DNA from: Flavobacteriales bacterium
GTDB taxonomy: Bacteria; Bacteroidota; Bacteroidia; Flavobacteriales; Parvicellaceae
Assembly: GCA_014239715.1 (NCBI GenBank)
Contig: JAAZYJ010000382.1
Span: 1 to 9,649 of the forward strand
Length of the DNA stretch: 9,649 nt
Reading direction: 5' to 3'
The notes beneath the pieces were generated by a model. That model had not been told where the DNA came from. It worked only from the letters and a program-made list of their open reading frames with translations, and did no database searches. How positions within the stretch are numbered: the first letter of the stretch is position 1; each line of letters opens with the position of its first letter. Positions 1-7,490 of this stretch are shown in pieces. The translations under genes and the position numbers were made by a program.

Positions 1-1632
1 GTATGGCAAGCAACCTGAAACCGTATCGCAAAGTGTGATATTCACGGTGTCTGCGGTTACATCAACCAATGATCCAATCGTTAAAGTGTCTTTGCACCCA
101 TTACTACCCGTAGAGACCAAAGTGACGTCGAACTGTCCACTGAATTGATACGTGTGGGTGGGGTTCTGAACATTCGACGTATTGCCATCGCCAAAATCCC
201 AATCCCAAGCCACGGCGTTAGAATCTAGCTTAGTAAAATTAGTTTCAAATGGCGCGCAACCTAAGGTCTCGTCTACGGAGAAATCCGTTTCATGACCAAT
301 AATCGTTATTGGGACGTACGTCATTTGTTTACACCCCAACGGGCTAATGGCGTAATATTCCGATACTATACTTCCTTCATTCGCATATACTCTCGACGGT
401 TCTGCCAACGCAGAAACAGAAGCACCTGGTGATCCCGCATTGAAAACCCACCAATGACCAACAGTGTTGATGCTATTATTCGTAAATTCGATCAGGTCTC
501 CAGCGCAAGCCGTGTCCGCCGATGGCGTTACATCAGCAATAGGTAATTCGGCCACCGTCACAAAATTTGCCATGGTAAGATCTGCCAGGCAGCCAAGTGC
601 ATTAACAACTTGCAACGTAACATCAAATAAACCTGTAGAGCTATACTGTACCACCGGGAAATCACTCGTGTCTGTTATTCCATTTCCAAAATCCCAGGAA
701 TAGGAAATCGCGTCAACAGCAGAATCAACATGGAACTGCAGTTCATCCCCAAGGCAGATTATACTGTCACCGTTTCCTCCTGCAATTTCTTCCCACCAAA
801 AGGAAATTGAAGAGGATCCAAAATTTTCAATAATACCTGGTTTTGTTAAAGTATCAATGCAGCCCAGCGAATTCATAGTAATCAACGTAACATCAAATAT
901 TCCTGATGTCCCATAATTGTGGCTTGGAGATGCTGTTGATGCTGAAGAGCCGTCACCAAAGTTCCATATGCTAACGGATGCCGCTGGTGTAAGGTTGTCA
1001 AACTGATAAACAGTGTTAGAATCACAAGAGAAATTTTGATCTACGGTGAATGCTACATCAGGCAATGGATTGATCACAACAACATTGATCATTTGTCTTA
1101 CATCCGAGCATCCAACTGAATTAGAGGCAATCAATGTAACGGTGTAGCTCCCATCATCAGCATAAGTGTGGGTTGGAGAAGCTAAAGTAGAAGATCCACC
1201 ATCACCGAAATCCCAAAGGTAATCACTGGAATTGGTGGAGGTATTATCAAAGTTAACCCAGTTGCTATTAGCGCAGCTACCTACCTGAGACACCGAATAT
1301 GAGGCTATTGGATCCTGAAGCACTTCAATGTAATTACTCATTGTAAGCGTATCAGTATTACCAGCAGAAGAAGTTGCTATTAATTTTACAGTGTAAGATC
1401 CAGGAGCCAAATAAACCACAGTAGGATTGTCAATGACCGAAGTTGAACCATTACCAAAATCCCACATGTAAGACACAGATCCAGTTGATAAGTTATCAAA
1501 AGTGACGCTTAGAGGAGAGCACCCGGCATTCACGGAAGCATTCAATGCCGCAATCGGTGATTGAGCCAATACAGCATTGGGACTGAGAGCGAAAGACAAG
1601 ATCAATAACGAGAGTAGTGCTTTTAAGTTCAT
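1..1632 (-). CDS. Secreted multi-PKD-domain protein, C-terminus outside window
   Basis: An open minus-strand frame runs from the ATG at 1632 to the window edge without a stop, giving 544 codons. The N terminus (MNLKALLSLLILSFALSPNA) is a signal peptide, with likely cleavage after VLA at residue 23. Six PKD-like immunoglobulin-fold repeats follow, marked by tryptophans at about residues 57, 140, 223, 313, 395 and 478 in WDFGNG, WDFGDG, WNFGDG, WDFGNG, WVFNAG and WDFGDG, so the period is 82 to 90 residues. Most repeats have one cysteine near the start (GCSPL, SCANS, ACAGD, GCAPF) and a second in a G-C-x-D-like motif near the end, suggesting one disulfide per domain. In Bacteroidota such proteins are usually exported, often by the type IX system, and serve as surface adhesins, gliding-related proteins or parts of large extracellular enzymes. 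A C-terminal sorting domain would lie outside the window. The exact role is unknown. It is divergent from the kinase operon. Confidence 0.93.
   Translation of the reverse strand, partial: MNLKALLSLLILSFALSPNAVLAQSPIAALNASVNAGCSPLSVTFDNLSTGSVSYMWDFGNGSTSVIDNPTVVYLAPGSYTVKLIATSSAGNTDTLTMSNYIEVLQDPIASYSVSQVGSCANSNWVNFDNTSTNSSDYLWDFGDGGSSTLASPTHTYADDGSYTVTLIASNSVGCSDVRQMINVVVINPLPDVAFTVDQNFSCDSNTVYQFDNLTPAASVSIWNFGDGSSASTASPSHNYGTSGIFDVTLITMNSLGCIDTLTKPGIIENFGSSSISFWWEEIAGGNGDSIICLGDELQFHVDSAVDAISYSWDFGNGITDTSDFPVVQYSSTGLFDVTLQVVNALGCLADLTMANFVTVAELPIADVTPSADTACAGDLIEFTNNSINTVGHWWVFNAGSPGASVSALAEPSRVYANEGSIVSEYYAISPLGCKQMTYVPITIIGHETDFSVDETLGCAPFETNFTKLDSNAVAWDWDFGDGNTSNVQNPTHTYQFSGQFDVTLVSTGSNGCKDTLTIGSLVDVTADTVNITLCDTVSGCLPY
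129..1563 (-). repeat. Six tandem PKD repeats (protein-level, ~83-residue period)
   Basis: The six repeat units are spaced 83, 83, 90, 82 and 83 residues apart, measured between the core tryptophans. Shared landmarks are the W-[DN]-F-G-[DN]-G turn, a P-[TS]-x-x-Y segment about 13 residues later, and a [FY]-[DT]-V-[TK]-L strand. The fifth unit is the most divergent: it reads WVFNAG and has no DVTL strand. The fourth begins with a longer lead-in (around residues 270-290). The repeats have diverged strongly at DNA level, so this is an old protein-domain array, not a recent DNA duplication. Confidence 0.85.
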
Positions 1633-1720
1633 TCAGGATACCATTAAATTATTACGGCAATGTTCGTCATCATAATAAAGATATGCAAATACTAATTTCC
1701 GAAATGCCATATCTGGTTTC

Positions 1721-1758
1721 CAAACAGTACTTACACTCAATTAAATCAACAAACAGTA
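1721..1758. repeat. Exact 9-bp direct repeat CAAACAGTA, two copies
   Basis: CAAACAGTA occurs at 1721-1729 and again at 1750-1758, with 29 bases between starts, inside the divergent intergenic region. Read on the minus strand as ACTGTTTG plus G or T, each copy matches 8 of 9 positions of the degenerate LytTR-type half-site pattern [TA][AC][CA]GTTN[AG][TG]. The spacing is not the usual roughly 21 bases for LytTR direct repeats, so binding by the nearby LytTR regulator is only a possibility. Such a repeat can also arise by chance in AT-rich DNA. Confidence 0.35.
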
Positions 1759-1864
1759 TGATCAACAAGGCGATCCCGTGTGTTAGCCATTAATTACGAC
1801 TTTGTGCACAATAAGTAAAAACAATGGAACAAACTGCAATAATTTCAGTATAACTGTGTTGAAC

Positions 1865-1890
1865 TGCCATTCACGATTGATAAAATGGCA
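1865..1890. promoter_or_regulatory. 7-bp perfect inverted repeat upstream of hybrid kinase start
   Basis: TGCCATT at 1865-1871 and AATGGCA at 1884-1890 form a perfect 7-bp dyad with a 12-base spacer, ending 20 bases before the TTG start. It overlaps the possible TAAAAT box. It could be an operator for a dimeric regulator or a leader hairpin in the mRNA. There is no T-tract behind it, so it is not a terminator. Function is inferred only from symmetry and position. Confidence 0.35.
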
Positions 1891-1910
1891 TAAACAACCG
1901 TGAGACTAAC

Positions 1911-4900
1911 TTGGAACAACTAACTACAGCACCCTTTCAACAAGTAGGCATAGCGACCATTGATGTTGTCCCCTGCCCGGTTATTCTAATAGATAATAAA
2001 TCCTGCATTACATTTATTAACAAGGCAGGAGTGGAATTTTTCAGAACTCTCAATTTTGATAATCCAATTAATACTGATCTGTTCGATTTCCTAAAACCTA
2101 TTTCCGAAACCGGAAATAAGTCTTTTCAAAAGTTGAAAGAACATATCAATTCCGAAAATGAAACTCAATATAGAGCTGATTGGGTGTTCAAGAAAAATGG
2201 AGCTGTAAAATTTTGTGTTGACCACATTTCAATAGATGGTGAGCAGCTAACACAAATTTCCTTTCAAACTGAGCATTTTTCTTCTTTGGTACCAGATGCG
2301 ACATCATACATTAATCTATTCAGGCAGGCAACAGATGCCATTATTATTATTGATGAAAATCGCACTAGAATTATTGAGTTGAACCATGCATTTGTTGAAC
2401 ACATAGGATATTCCAGAGATGAATTACTAGGCTCGGATATCAGGAATATTGAAAAAGAGATCTCCGACCAATTGCTATTTAGCATAGATGACCAAATTCA
2501 GCATCAAGGTGTCGCTGCATTTGAACATACTCATATTCACAAAGATGGAACCCCTATTCCTGTGGATGTCAAGGTAAAACCTATCCGTTTTAAAGAGTTG
2601 GATTGCTACTACTGTCTGTTTAGAGATATTGCATCTCAGAAAATGACGGAAAAAGACCTGTTTGAGAAAACCAACCTTCTGAACAATGTCATTCAGCAAT
2701 CAACAGAAGCAGTAGTTGTTGCTGATAACGACATGAACATTCTTATCTGGAATGATAAGGCGACTGAATTACTCGGAATAGGCTCAACTCGCAACAAAAA
2801 AGCCAGCTGGAAGGAAGAATTTGAATTGTACAATATTGACACAACAACACTATTTAAACAAGAACATTTGCCATTGACGAAGGCAATTAAGCATGGGGTA
2901 ACAAGTAGGAATTGTGAAATGTATATCAAAGAAACTGATATGTATCTCTCCGTCAATGCAACTCCCCTCTACGATGAAGAATTGGTCAAAATTGGTGGAA
3001 TGGCTGTGCTTAGTGATATCACAGCAACGAAAAAAGCCGAGATATCGGTAAAACAAAGTGAATATAAGTTCAGAACACTTTTTGAAAATGCAAACGACGG
3101 GATTTACGTCGTTTCTATTGAAGACGGTGTTTTTAAGCAAGTGAACATTAAGGCGGCTGAAATGCTTGGCTACGCCAAAGATGAGCTAATCGGGTGCAAA
3201 GTCGATATAATCAACATGCCTTTTGATCCTTTGAAAAAAGAATGGATCGACCAGGAGCTGAAGAAGCATGGTAAAGTGACGTTTGAACACAGGTATAAGC
3301 GAAAATCTAGCGAAGTATTGCCGGTTGAGGTCAGTGCAAAGATCTCCAAGTATGAAGATGAGCAGGTAATTCAGTATCAGGCTCGAGACATATCTGCAAG
3401 AAAACAAGCTGAGGCAGACGTGCAAATGTCTTATAAAGAGATCCTTTTCACACAAACCCTAATTAAAGCCGGTGAAAAAGGGAAAAGCCTGGCTTATTTG
3501 AACCAAATGATCCTAGATGGTCTCACCGAATTTATCAATCCTTCCGGTGTTCGGTTGTACAATTACAACTCTTCCAGTAAAAAGCTTTCAATTGAAACGG
3601 AAGTAATAAGCCCGGGCATTAAATCAAAACTTGAAAAACTATCTAAAATTAAAATCGGGACAGTAGTCCCAGACCCGACGACGAATTCGTTCATCCAGGA
3701 TCTACTTGAAAACAGGAACCCCATAATCATTGATTCCCAAGAGGAAAAAGAAAAGTTCATCAAGGAGCACGTCAATTCAAAAATTCTAAAGAAACTAGCT
3801 CCAAAGGTCATCCAAATTTTGAAAATTGATGTTTTTCTCTTGCTACCGATCCTCTTTGGAGATGAAGTTAAAGCAATCATCGCATTCACTATCAGTGAAA
3901 TGCCAAAAAAAGATACTTTGGACGCGGTATTGAGATATCTGCAGCAAGCCAATAATGTATTGAACAAAATTCGGTTCGAGCAAGACTTAAAAATATCAAA
4001 TGAGAAATACACGGACCTGGTCAATAATTTAAAAGATGCTGTCATCTCTCTGAATGAAGATGGGGCGATAGCTTTAGCTAATAATGCCGCGCAAAAATTA
4101 TTCGGGTATTCCCAGAAAGAATTGTTGAAGATCCAATTGACAGATCTGGTCCATCCTTTAGATCGGGATAAAACCGAAAATTTCTATAAAAATTTACGAT
4201 CAGCTGATTCCAACTCAAATTACATAGGACGGATTATCGCGAAGAATGGCGAAACAAAATATGTGGAGGTCAGCTCTACAGCCGTATTTGACAATAACGG
4301 AAAGTATCTAGGTTCCAGGGACATCGTCAGAGACATTACTGCAAAAAAATTACAAGAACGCAACAAACACGTTCAGCAAGGCCTTTTGGAGAATGTGGCA
4401 AAAGGTGTTGAATACAAGCTAATCGTGCATCAAGCATTATTGTCTCTTGAGGAAGTAAGGTCTGGAGATATGCTTGTTGCGGTCTACACCTATAGCAGAA
4501 TAGAGCAACAATACAGCCTGATCGGATGCAACTCGGGAAACCATGAGGACTTCTTAAGCCAACTGGAATTCGAAGGAATGTATCCTAAATTAATTATTAA
4601 GGAAAATACAAAGGGGGATTACGCACGATTTAATATCAACGATGAGCAGGTTGTTACCAACTATTCAAAAATAGGCTATGCATTCCCTACAGTATCCAGG
4701 CATTTAGGAATAAGGGGTATAATCGTTGTCTTTTTCAACACTGAAAAAGAAATTACGATCAAGGAAATTGACTCAATTAAAGTCATTAACAACATTCTGA
4801 AAATTTCTATTGAACACCACCAAAACAAAGAGGAGATCAAGCGGTTCACGGAAAACCTTGAAGGCGCGGTTGAAAGACGAACAGCGGAATTAAGAAATGA

Positions 4901-6377
4901 AATATTTGAACGGCGGATCATAGAAAAAGAACTTGAAAGGTCTAAAGATCTGGCGGAGAGTGCCAGCAGCGCAAAAACCAATTTCCTGGCCAATATGAGT
5001 CACGAAATCCGTTCCCCGTTAAATGCAATATTGGGATTCAGCCAGATCATGAAAGGCATTTCTGAAAAAGAGGGGTTCTCAGGTAAATCCATGGCATACT
5101 TGGAGAATATTGAAATGAGTAGCAAGAACCTATCTGCCATTATCAACGACATATTGGATCTGAGCAAAATTGAATCCGGGAAACTGGAATTGGATAACGA
5201 AGATTTTCAGTTGGAACAGATCATTAAGAACGTTTATCATCTCAATAAGTCCTCTGCAAAAGAGAAAGGTATTAAGTTCAGCTACACGCTGGATGACATG
5301 TTACCCAAATATATTTACGGTGACAGAACTAAAATGATGCAGGTGCTGATGAACTTATCCTCAAATGCCATCAAATTTACGGCGGCTGGCAAAGAAGTAA
5401 TAATCAAAGCAAAAAAGCAATCAGACAGACTTGTTTTTCTTGTGGAGGATCAAGGTATTGGTATAGATGCAAATAGACTGGAGAGCATTTTCGATCCTTT
5501 TGAACAAGAAGACACCTCCGTAACCCGGGAGTTTGGAGGTTCAGGCCTGGGATTAGCGATCTCACGTAGCATAGTCACATTAATGCAAGGAGTTATTACT
5601 GTCAAGAGCACCAAAGACAAAGGGTCTGCATTCAAGGTGACGCTGCCATTAATTGCTGCTAACCCTGTCAATACGGAATCCCAACATGAATTCAGCAATC
5701 TTGACAATGTCAAGTTCGATGACAACTTTAAAGTCTTACTTGTAGAGGATAATTCCCTGAACCAAGACCTTGTTAAAGCACTGATGGAGCAGATCAATGT
5801 TGAACTTATTATTGCCAGCAACGGTCTTGAAGGAATAGGGCAAACGATAAAGCACATGCCAAGTGCTATCCTAATGGACATGCACATGCCAGGCATGGAT
5901 GGATTGGAAACAATAAAGAGGATCAAAGAAAATAGTGAAATATGCAATATTCCGGTAATAGCCTATTCCGCTGATGCCTTTGCAGAAACACGAAAAATGG
6001 CATACGAAATTGGAGCCGTAGACTACCTGACCAAACCGCTTGATCTGAACAAATTACTTTCAGTTTTGAACCGGTTCGGCAGATCATCACCCGCTGAACT
6101 TGATTTCGGCAATACGAAACAGGAAGAGCTGCTCGAAGCCCCTAATGCTCAAGTTACCATTCCCGAAAAACACAAAGTTAAATGTGAAGCTCACATTGAA
6201 AGAATGCTTAAAATTCCAATCTTCGAATCGGAAAAATTACTTGCAGAGCTCGATGGTCTTAAAGCACTTGCTGAAAAGAACAAAATTAACCTGCTTGATA
6301 AGCCTAAACTTATTGCGGATGCAATTTATGACGGCAACGAGCAGGAGCTTTTAGAACAACTTAACAGCATCCAATGA
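1911..6377 (+). CDS. Soluble hybrid histidine kinase, multi-PAS/GAF, HisKA-HATPase-REC
   Basis: This 1488-residue protein has no signal peptide or membrane segment, so it should sense signals in the cytoplasm. Domains in order: PAS (about 12-120), PAS (134-243), PAS (254-375), PAS (384-497), GAF-like (510-690), PAS (697-812), GAF-like (820-970), coiled-coil linker (970-1020), HisKA with H-box MSHEIRSPLNAI and phospho-acceptor His1031, HATPase with N box NLSSNAIKFT (1148-1157), G1 DQGIG (1180-1184) and G2 GGSGLGLAI (1209-1217), receiver (1273-1386) with Glu1279-Asp1280, phospho-acceptor Asp1323, Ser1353 and Lys1375, then a helical tail. No Hpt motif is visible in the tail. The start is a TTG: the in-frame stop at 1881-1883 lies upstream, no ATG intervenes, and the first internal Met is near residue 245, beyond the second PAS domain. 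Ligands and cofactors cannot be read from the sequence. It overlaps the next gene by four bases. Confidence 0.95.
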   Translation: MEQLTTAPFQQVGIATIDVVPCPVILIDNKSCITFINKAGVEFFRTLNFDNPINTDLFDFLKPISETGNKSFQKLKEHINSENETQYRADWVFKKNGAVKFCVDHISIDGEQLTQISFQTEHFSSLVPDATSYINLFRQATDAIIIIDENRTRIIELNHAFVEHIGYSRDELLGSDIRNIEKEISDQLLFSIDDQIQHQGVAAFEHTHIHKDGTPIPVDVKVKPIRFKELDCYYCLFRDIASQKMTEKDLFEKTNLLNNVIQQSTEAVVVADNDMNILIWNDKATELLGIGSTRNKKASWKEEFELYNIDTTTLFKQEHLPLTKAIKHGVTSRNCEMYIKETDMYLSVNATPLYDEELVKIGGMAVLSDITATKKAEISVKQSEYKFRTLFENANDGIYVVSIEDGVFKQVNIKAAEMLGYAKDELIGCKVDIINMPFDPLKKEWIDQELKKHGKVTFEHRYKRKSSEVLPVEVSAKISKYEDEQVIQYQARDISARKQAEADVQMSYKEILFTQTLIKAGEKGKSLAYLNQMILDGLTEFINPSGVRLYNYNSSSKKLSIETEVISPGIKSKLEKLSKIKIGTVVPDPTTNSFIQDLLENRNPIIIDSQEEKEKFIKEHVNSKILKKLAPKVIQILKIDVFLLLPILFGDEVKAIIAFTISEMPKKDTLDAVLRYLQQANNVLNKIRFEQDLKISNEKYTDLVNNLKDAVISLNEDGAIALANNAAQKLFGYSQKELLKIQLTDLVHPLDRDKTENFYKNLRSADSNSNYIGRIIAKNGETKYVEVSSTAVFDNNGKYLGSRDIVRDITAKKLQERNKHVQQGLLENVAKGVEYKLIVHQALLSLEEVRSGDMLVAVYTYSRIEQQYSLIGCNSGNHEDFLSQLEFEGMYPKLIIKENTKGDYARFNINDEQVVTNYSKIGYAFPTVSRHLGIRGIIVVFFNTEKEITIKEIDSIKVINNILKISIEHHQNKEEIKRFTENLEGAVERRTAELRNEIFERRIIEKELERSKDLAESASSAKTNFLANMSHEIRSPLNAILGFSQIMKGISEKEGFSGKSMAYLENIEMSSKNLSAIINDILDLSKIESGKLELDNEDFQLEQIIKNVYHLNKSSAKEKGIKFSYTLDDMLPKYIYGDRTKMMQVLMNLSSNAIKFTAAGKEVIIKAKKQSDRLVFLVEDQGIGIDANRLESIFDPFEQEDTSVTREFGGSGLGLAISRSIVTLMQGVITVKSTKDKGSAFKVTLPLIAANPVNTESQHEFSNLDNVKFDDNFKVLLVEDNSLNQDLVKALMEQINVELIIASNGLEGIGQTIKHMPSAILMDMHMPGMDGLETIKRIKENSEICNIPVIAYSADAFAETRKMAYEIGAVDYLTKPLDLNKLLSVLNRFGRSSPAELDFGNTKQEELLEAPNAQVTIPEKHKVKCEAHIERMLKIPIFESEKLLAELDGLKALAEKNKINLLDKPKLIADAIYDGNEQELLEQLNSIQ

Positions 6378-7432
6378 GTAAAGTTCTGGTAATAGACGAT
6401 GATAGAATGGTAATTGAGCAGATCTCCGAGCTGGTTACGGGATTCGGGCATAAAGTATCCTTTGTTCCAAAGCCAAAGTTTGCCATTCAACGAATGGAAA
6501 AGGAAGAATTTGACTTGATCCTTTTAGACATCAATATGCCTGACATCAATGGGATCGATCTTCTTAAAGAGATAAAACGAAATCCGGAATGGGTAAACAT
6601 CCCTGTTATAATGATTACAGGTGAAGGCGATAACAACACGCTCATCGAGTGTTTTGAATACGGCGCCAGTGATTACGTGGAAAAACCAATTATCCCTGCT
6701 ATACTCAGAGCAAGGATAAACGGGCTAATACGATCTCACGAATTAGCAAGATCCGAATTGAGATTGAAAGAGCAAGAAGCACTGCAATACAAGTTGAGGT
6801 CTTTGATCTCACAGATGAATCCTCATTTCATATTCAATGTGTTGAACTCAATACAGTTCCACGTATTGGAAGAGAATAAGGAAATAGCCATTGAGAGCAT
6901 TTCAAAGTTCTCAGATCTAGTAAGAACATCTTTAAATAACTCAGATAAAGAGTTCATTTGTTTACAAGCTGAGATCGAATTCCTGACGACCTATCTGAAT
7001 CTGGAGATGGATAGGTTCAAGGGCAAACTGTTTTTTGACATTGCTATTGCGGATGACATTGATCCGGAGGATATTATGGTGCCTCCTATGCTTTTACAAC
7101 CGTATATAGAAAATGCTATCGTACATGGCATTGGAAACAAAGAAGGAAAAGGTAATATCAAGATCAATTTCACGACTTCAGACAATTGTTTGCAATGTGA
7201 AATTGTTGATGACGGCATCGGAAGGGAACAAGCAAGGGAGCTGAAACAGCTAAAAGTAGGTAGTCATGAATCTAAAGGCATGTCGCTTACTGAGGTCCGT
7301 ATGGAAATGTTGAACAGCAAGATCGGAAAGGGATTTAATACTACAATGCTTGACCTGGTGCTTCCTGATGGGGAGCCCAATGGCACAAAAGTAATTGTTA
7401 CCATGCCTTTGATCTCGCAGTGGGATGTATAG
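6374..7432 (+). CDS. Receiver-LytS-type histidine kinase (REC-His_kinase fusion)
   Basis: The 352-residue protein carries an N-terminal receiver (about 1-120) with acidic residues Asp8-Asp10, phospho-acceptor Asp52 in LLDINMPDING, Thr82 and Lys104 in YVEKP. A helical linker (121-142) leads to a LytS/YehU-type kinase core (His_kinase family) with SQMNPHFIFNVLNSI and phospho-acceptor His151, then an ATPase domain with N box QPYIENAIVHGI (Asn247), G box DDGIG (279-283) and SKGMSLTEVRMEML (300-313). Classical LytS kinases have membrane or extracellular sensor parts; here a receiver takes that place, so input is likely phosphorylation or contact from the upstream hybrid kinase. The ATG overlaps the previous TGA in ATGA, which suggests translational coupling. 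The probable partner is the LytTR regulator 58 bases downstream. Domain calls are secure; the order of phosphate flow is inference. Confidence 0.94.
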   Translation: MSKVLVIDDDRMVIEQISELVTGFGHKVSFVPKPKFAIQRMEKEEFDLILLDINMPDINGIDLLKEIKRNPEWVNIPVIMITGEGDNNTLIECFEYGASDYVEKPIIPAILRARINGLIRSHELARSELRLKEQEALQYKLRSLISQMNPHFIFNVLNSIQFHVLEENKEIAIESISKFSDLVRTSLNNSDKEFICLQAEIEFLTTYLNLEMDRFKGKLFFDIAIADDIDPEDIMVPPMLLQPYIENAIVHGIGNKEGKGNIKINFTTSDNCLQCEIVDDGIGREQARELKQLKVGSHESKGMSLTEVRMEMLNSKIGKGFNTTMLDLVLPDGEPNGTKVIVTMPLISQWDV

Positions 7433-7490
7433 AAGAAACACGCTGGACGACCAGCAAACGAAGTAAGTTGTATTAATTAAAACTACTAAC

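Larger units (their letters stand above)
1633..1910. promoter_or_regulatory. Divergent intergenic region between PKD gene and kinase operon
   Basis: These 278 bases separate two genes read in opposite directions, so both promoters should lie here. No good match to the Bacteroidota promoter pattern (TTG, then about 20 bases, then TAnnTTTG) was found. On the minus strand TAGTATTTG (around 1686-1694) is the nearest resemblance for the PKD gene. On the plus strand a TTGAAC at 1859-1864 and a TAAAAT at 1881-1886 with 16 bases between resemble a sigma-70 promoter, but such boxes are not the norm in this phylum. The region also contains an inverted repeat and a direct repeat listed separately. No small ORF or RNA gene was recognised. 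Confidence 0.6.

Noticed and set aside
464..703. Plus-strand ORF of 79 codons
   Set aside because: It lies wholly inside the minus-strand PKD gene, has no recognisable domain, and its composition mirrors the opposite coding strand.
1..1632. Repeated pattern in the PKD gene as a CRISPR array or DNA-level tandem repeat
   Set aside because: The similarity is at protein level with an 83-residue period and diverged DNA; there are no short identical repeats with uniform spacers.
3563..4045. Minus-strand ORF of 160 codons within the hybrid kinase gene
   Set aside because: It is antisense to a well-supported GAF-like and PAS region and its protein has no coherent domain or start context; a shadow frame.
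5450..5947. Minus-strand ORF of 165 codons within the kinase ATPase and receiver region
   Set aside because: It is antisense to conserved G-box and receiver motifs of the kinase; no domain is visible in it.
6100..6354. Plus-strand ORF of 84 codons overlapping the end of the hybrid kinase
   Set aside because: It is in another frame inside the C-terminal tail of the kinase, rich in Lys and Leu without a motif; a shadow.
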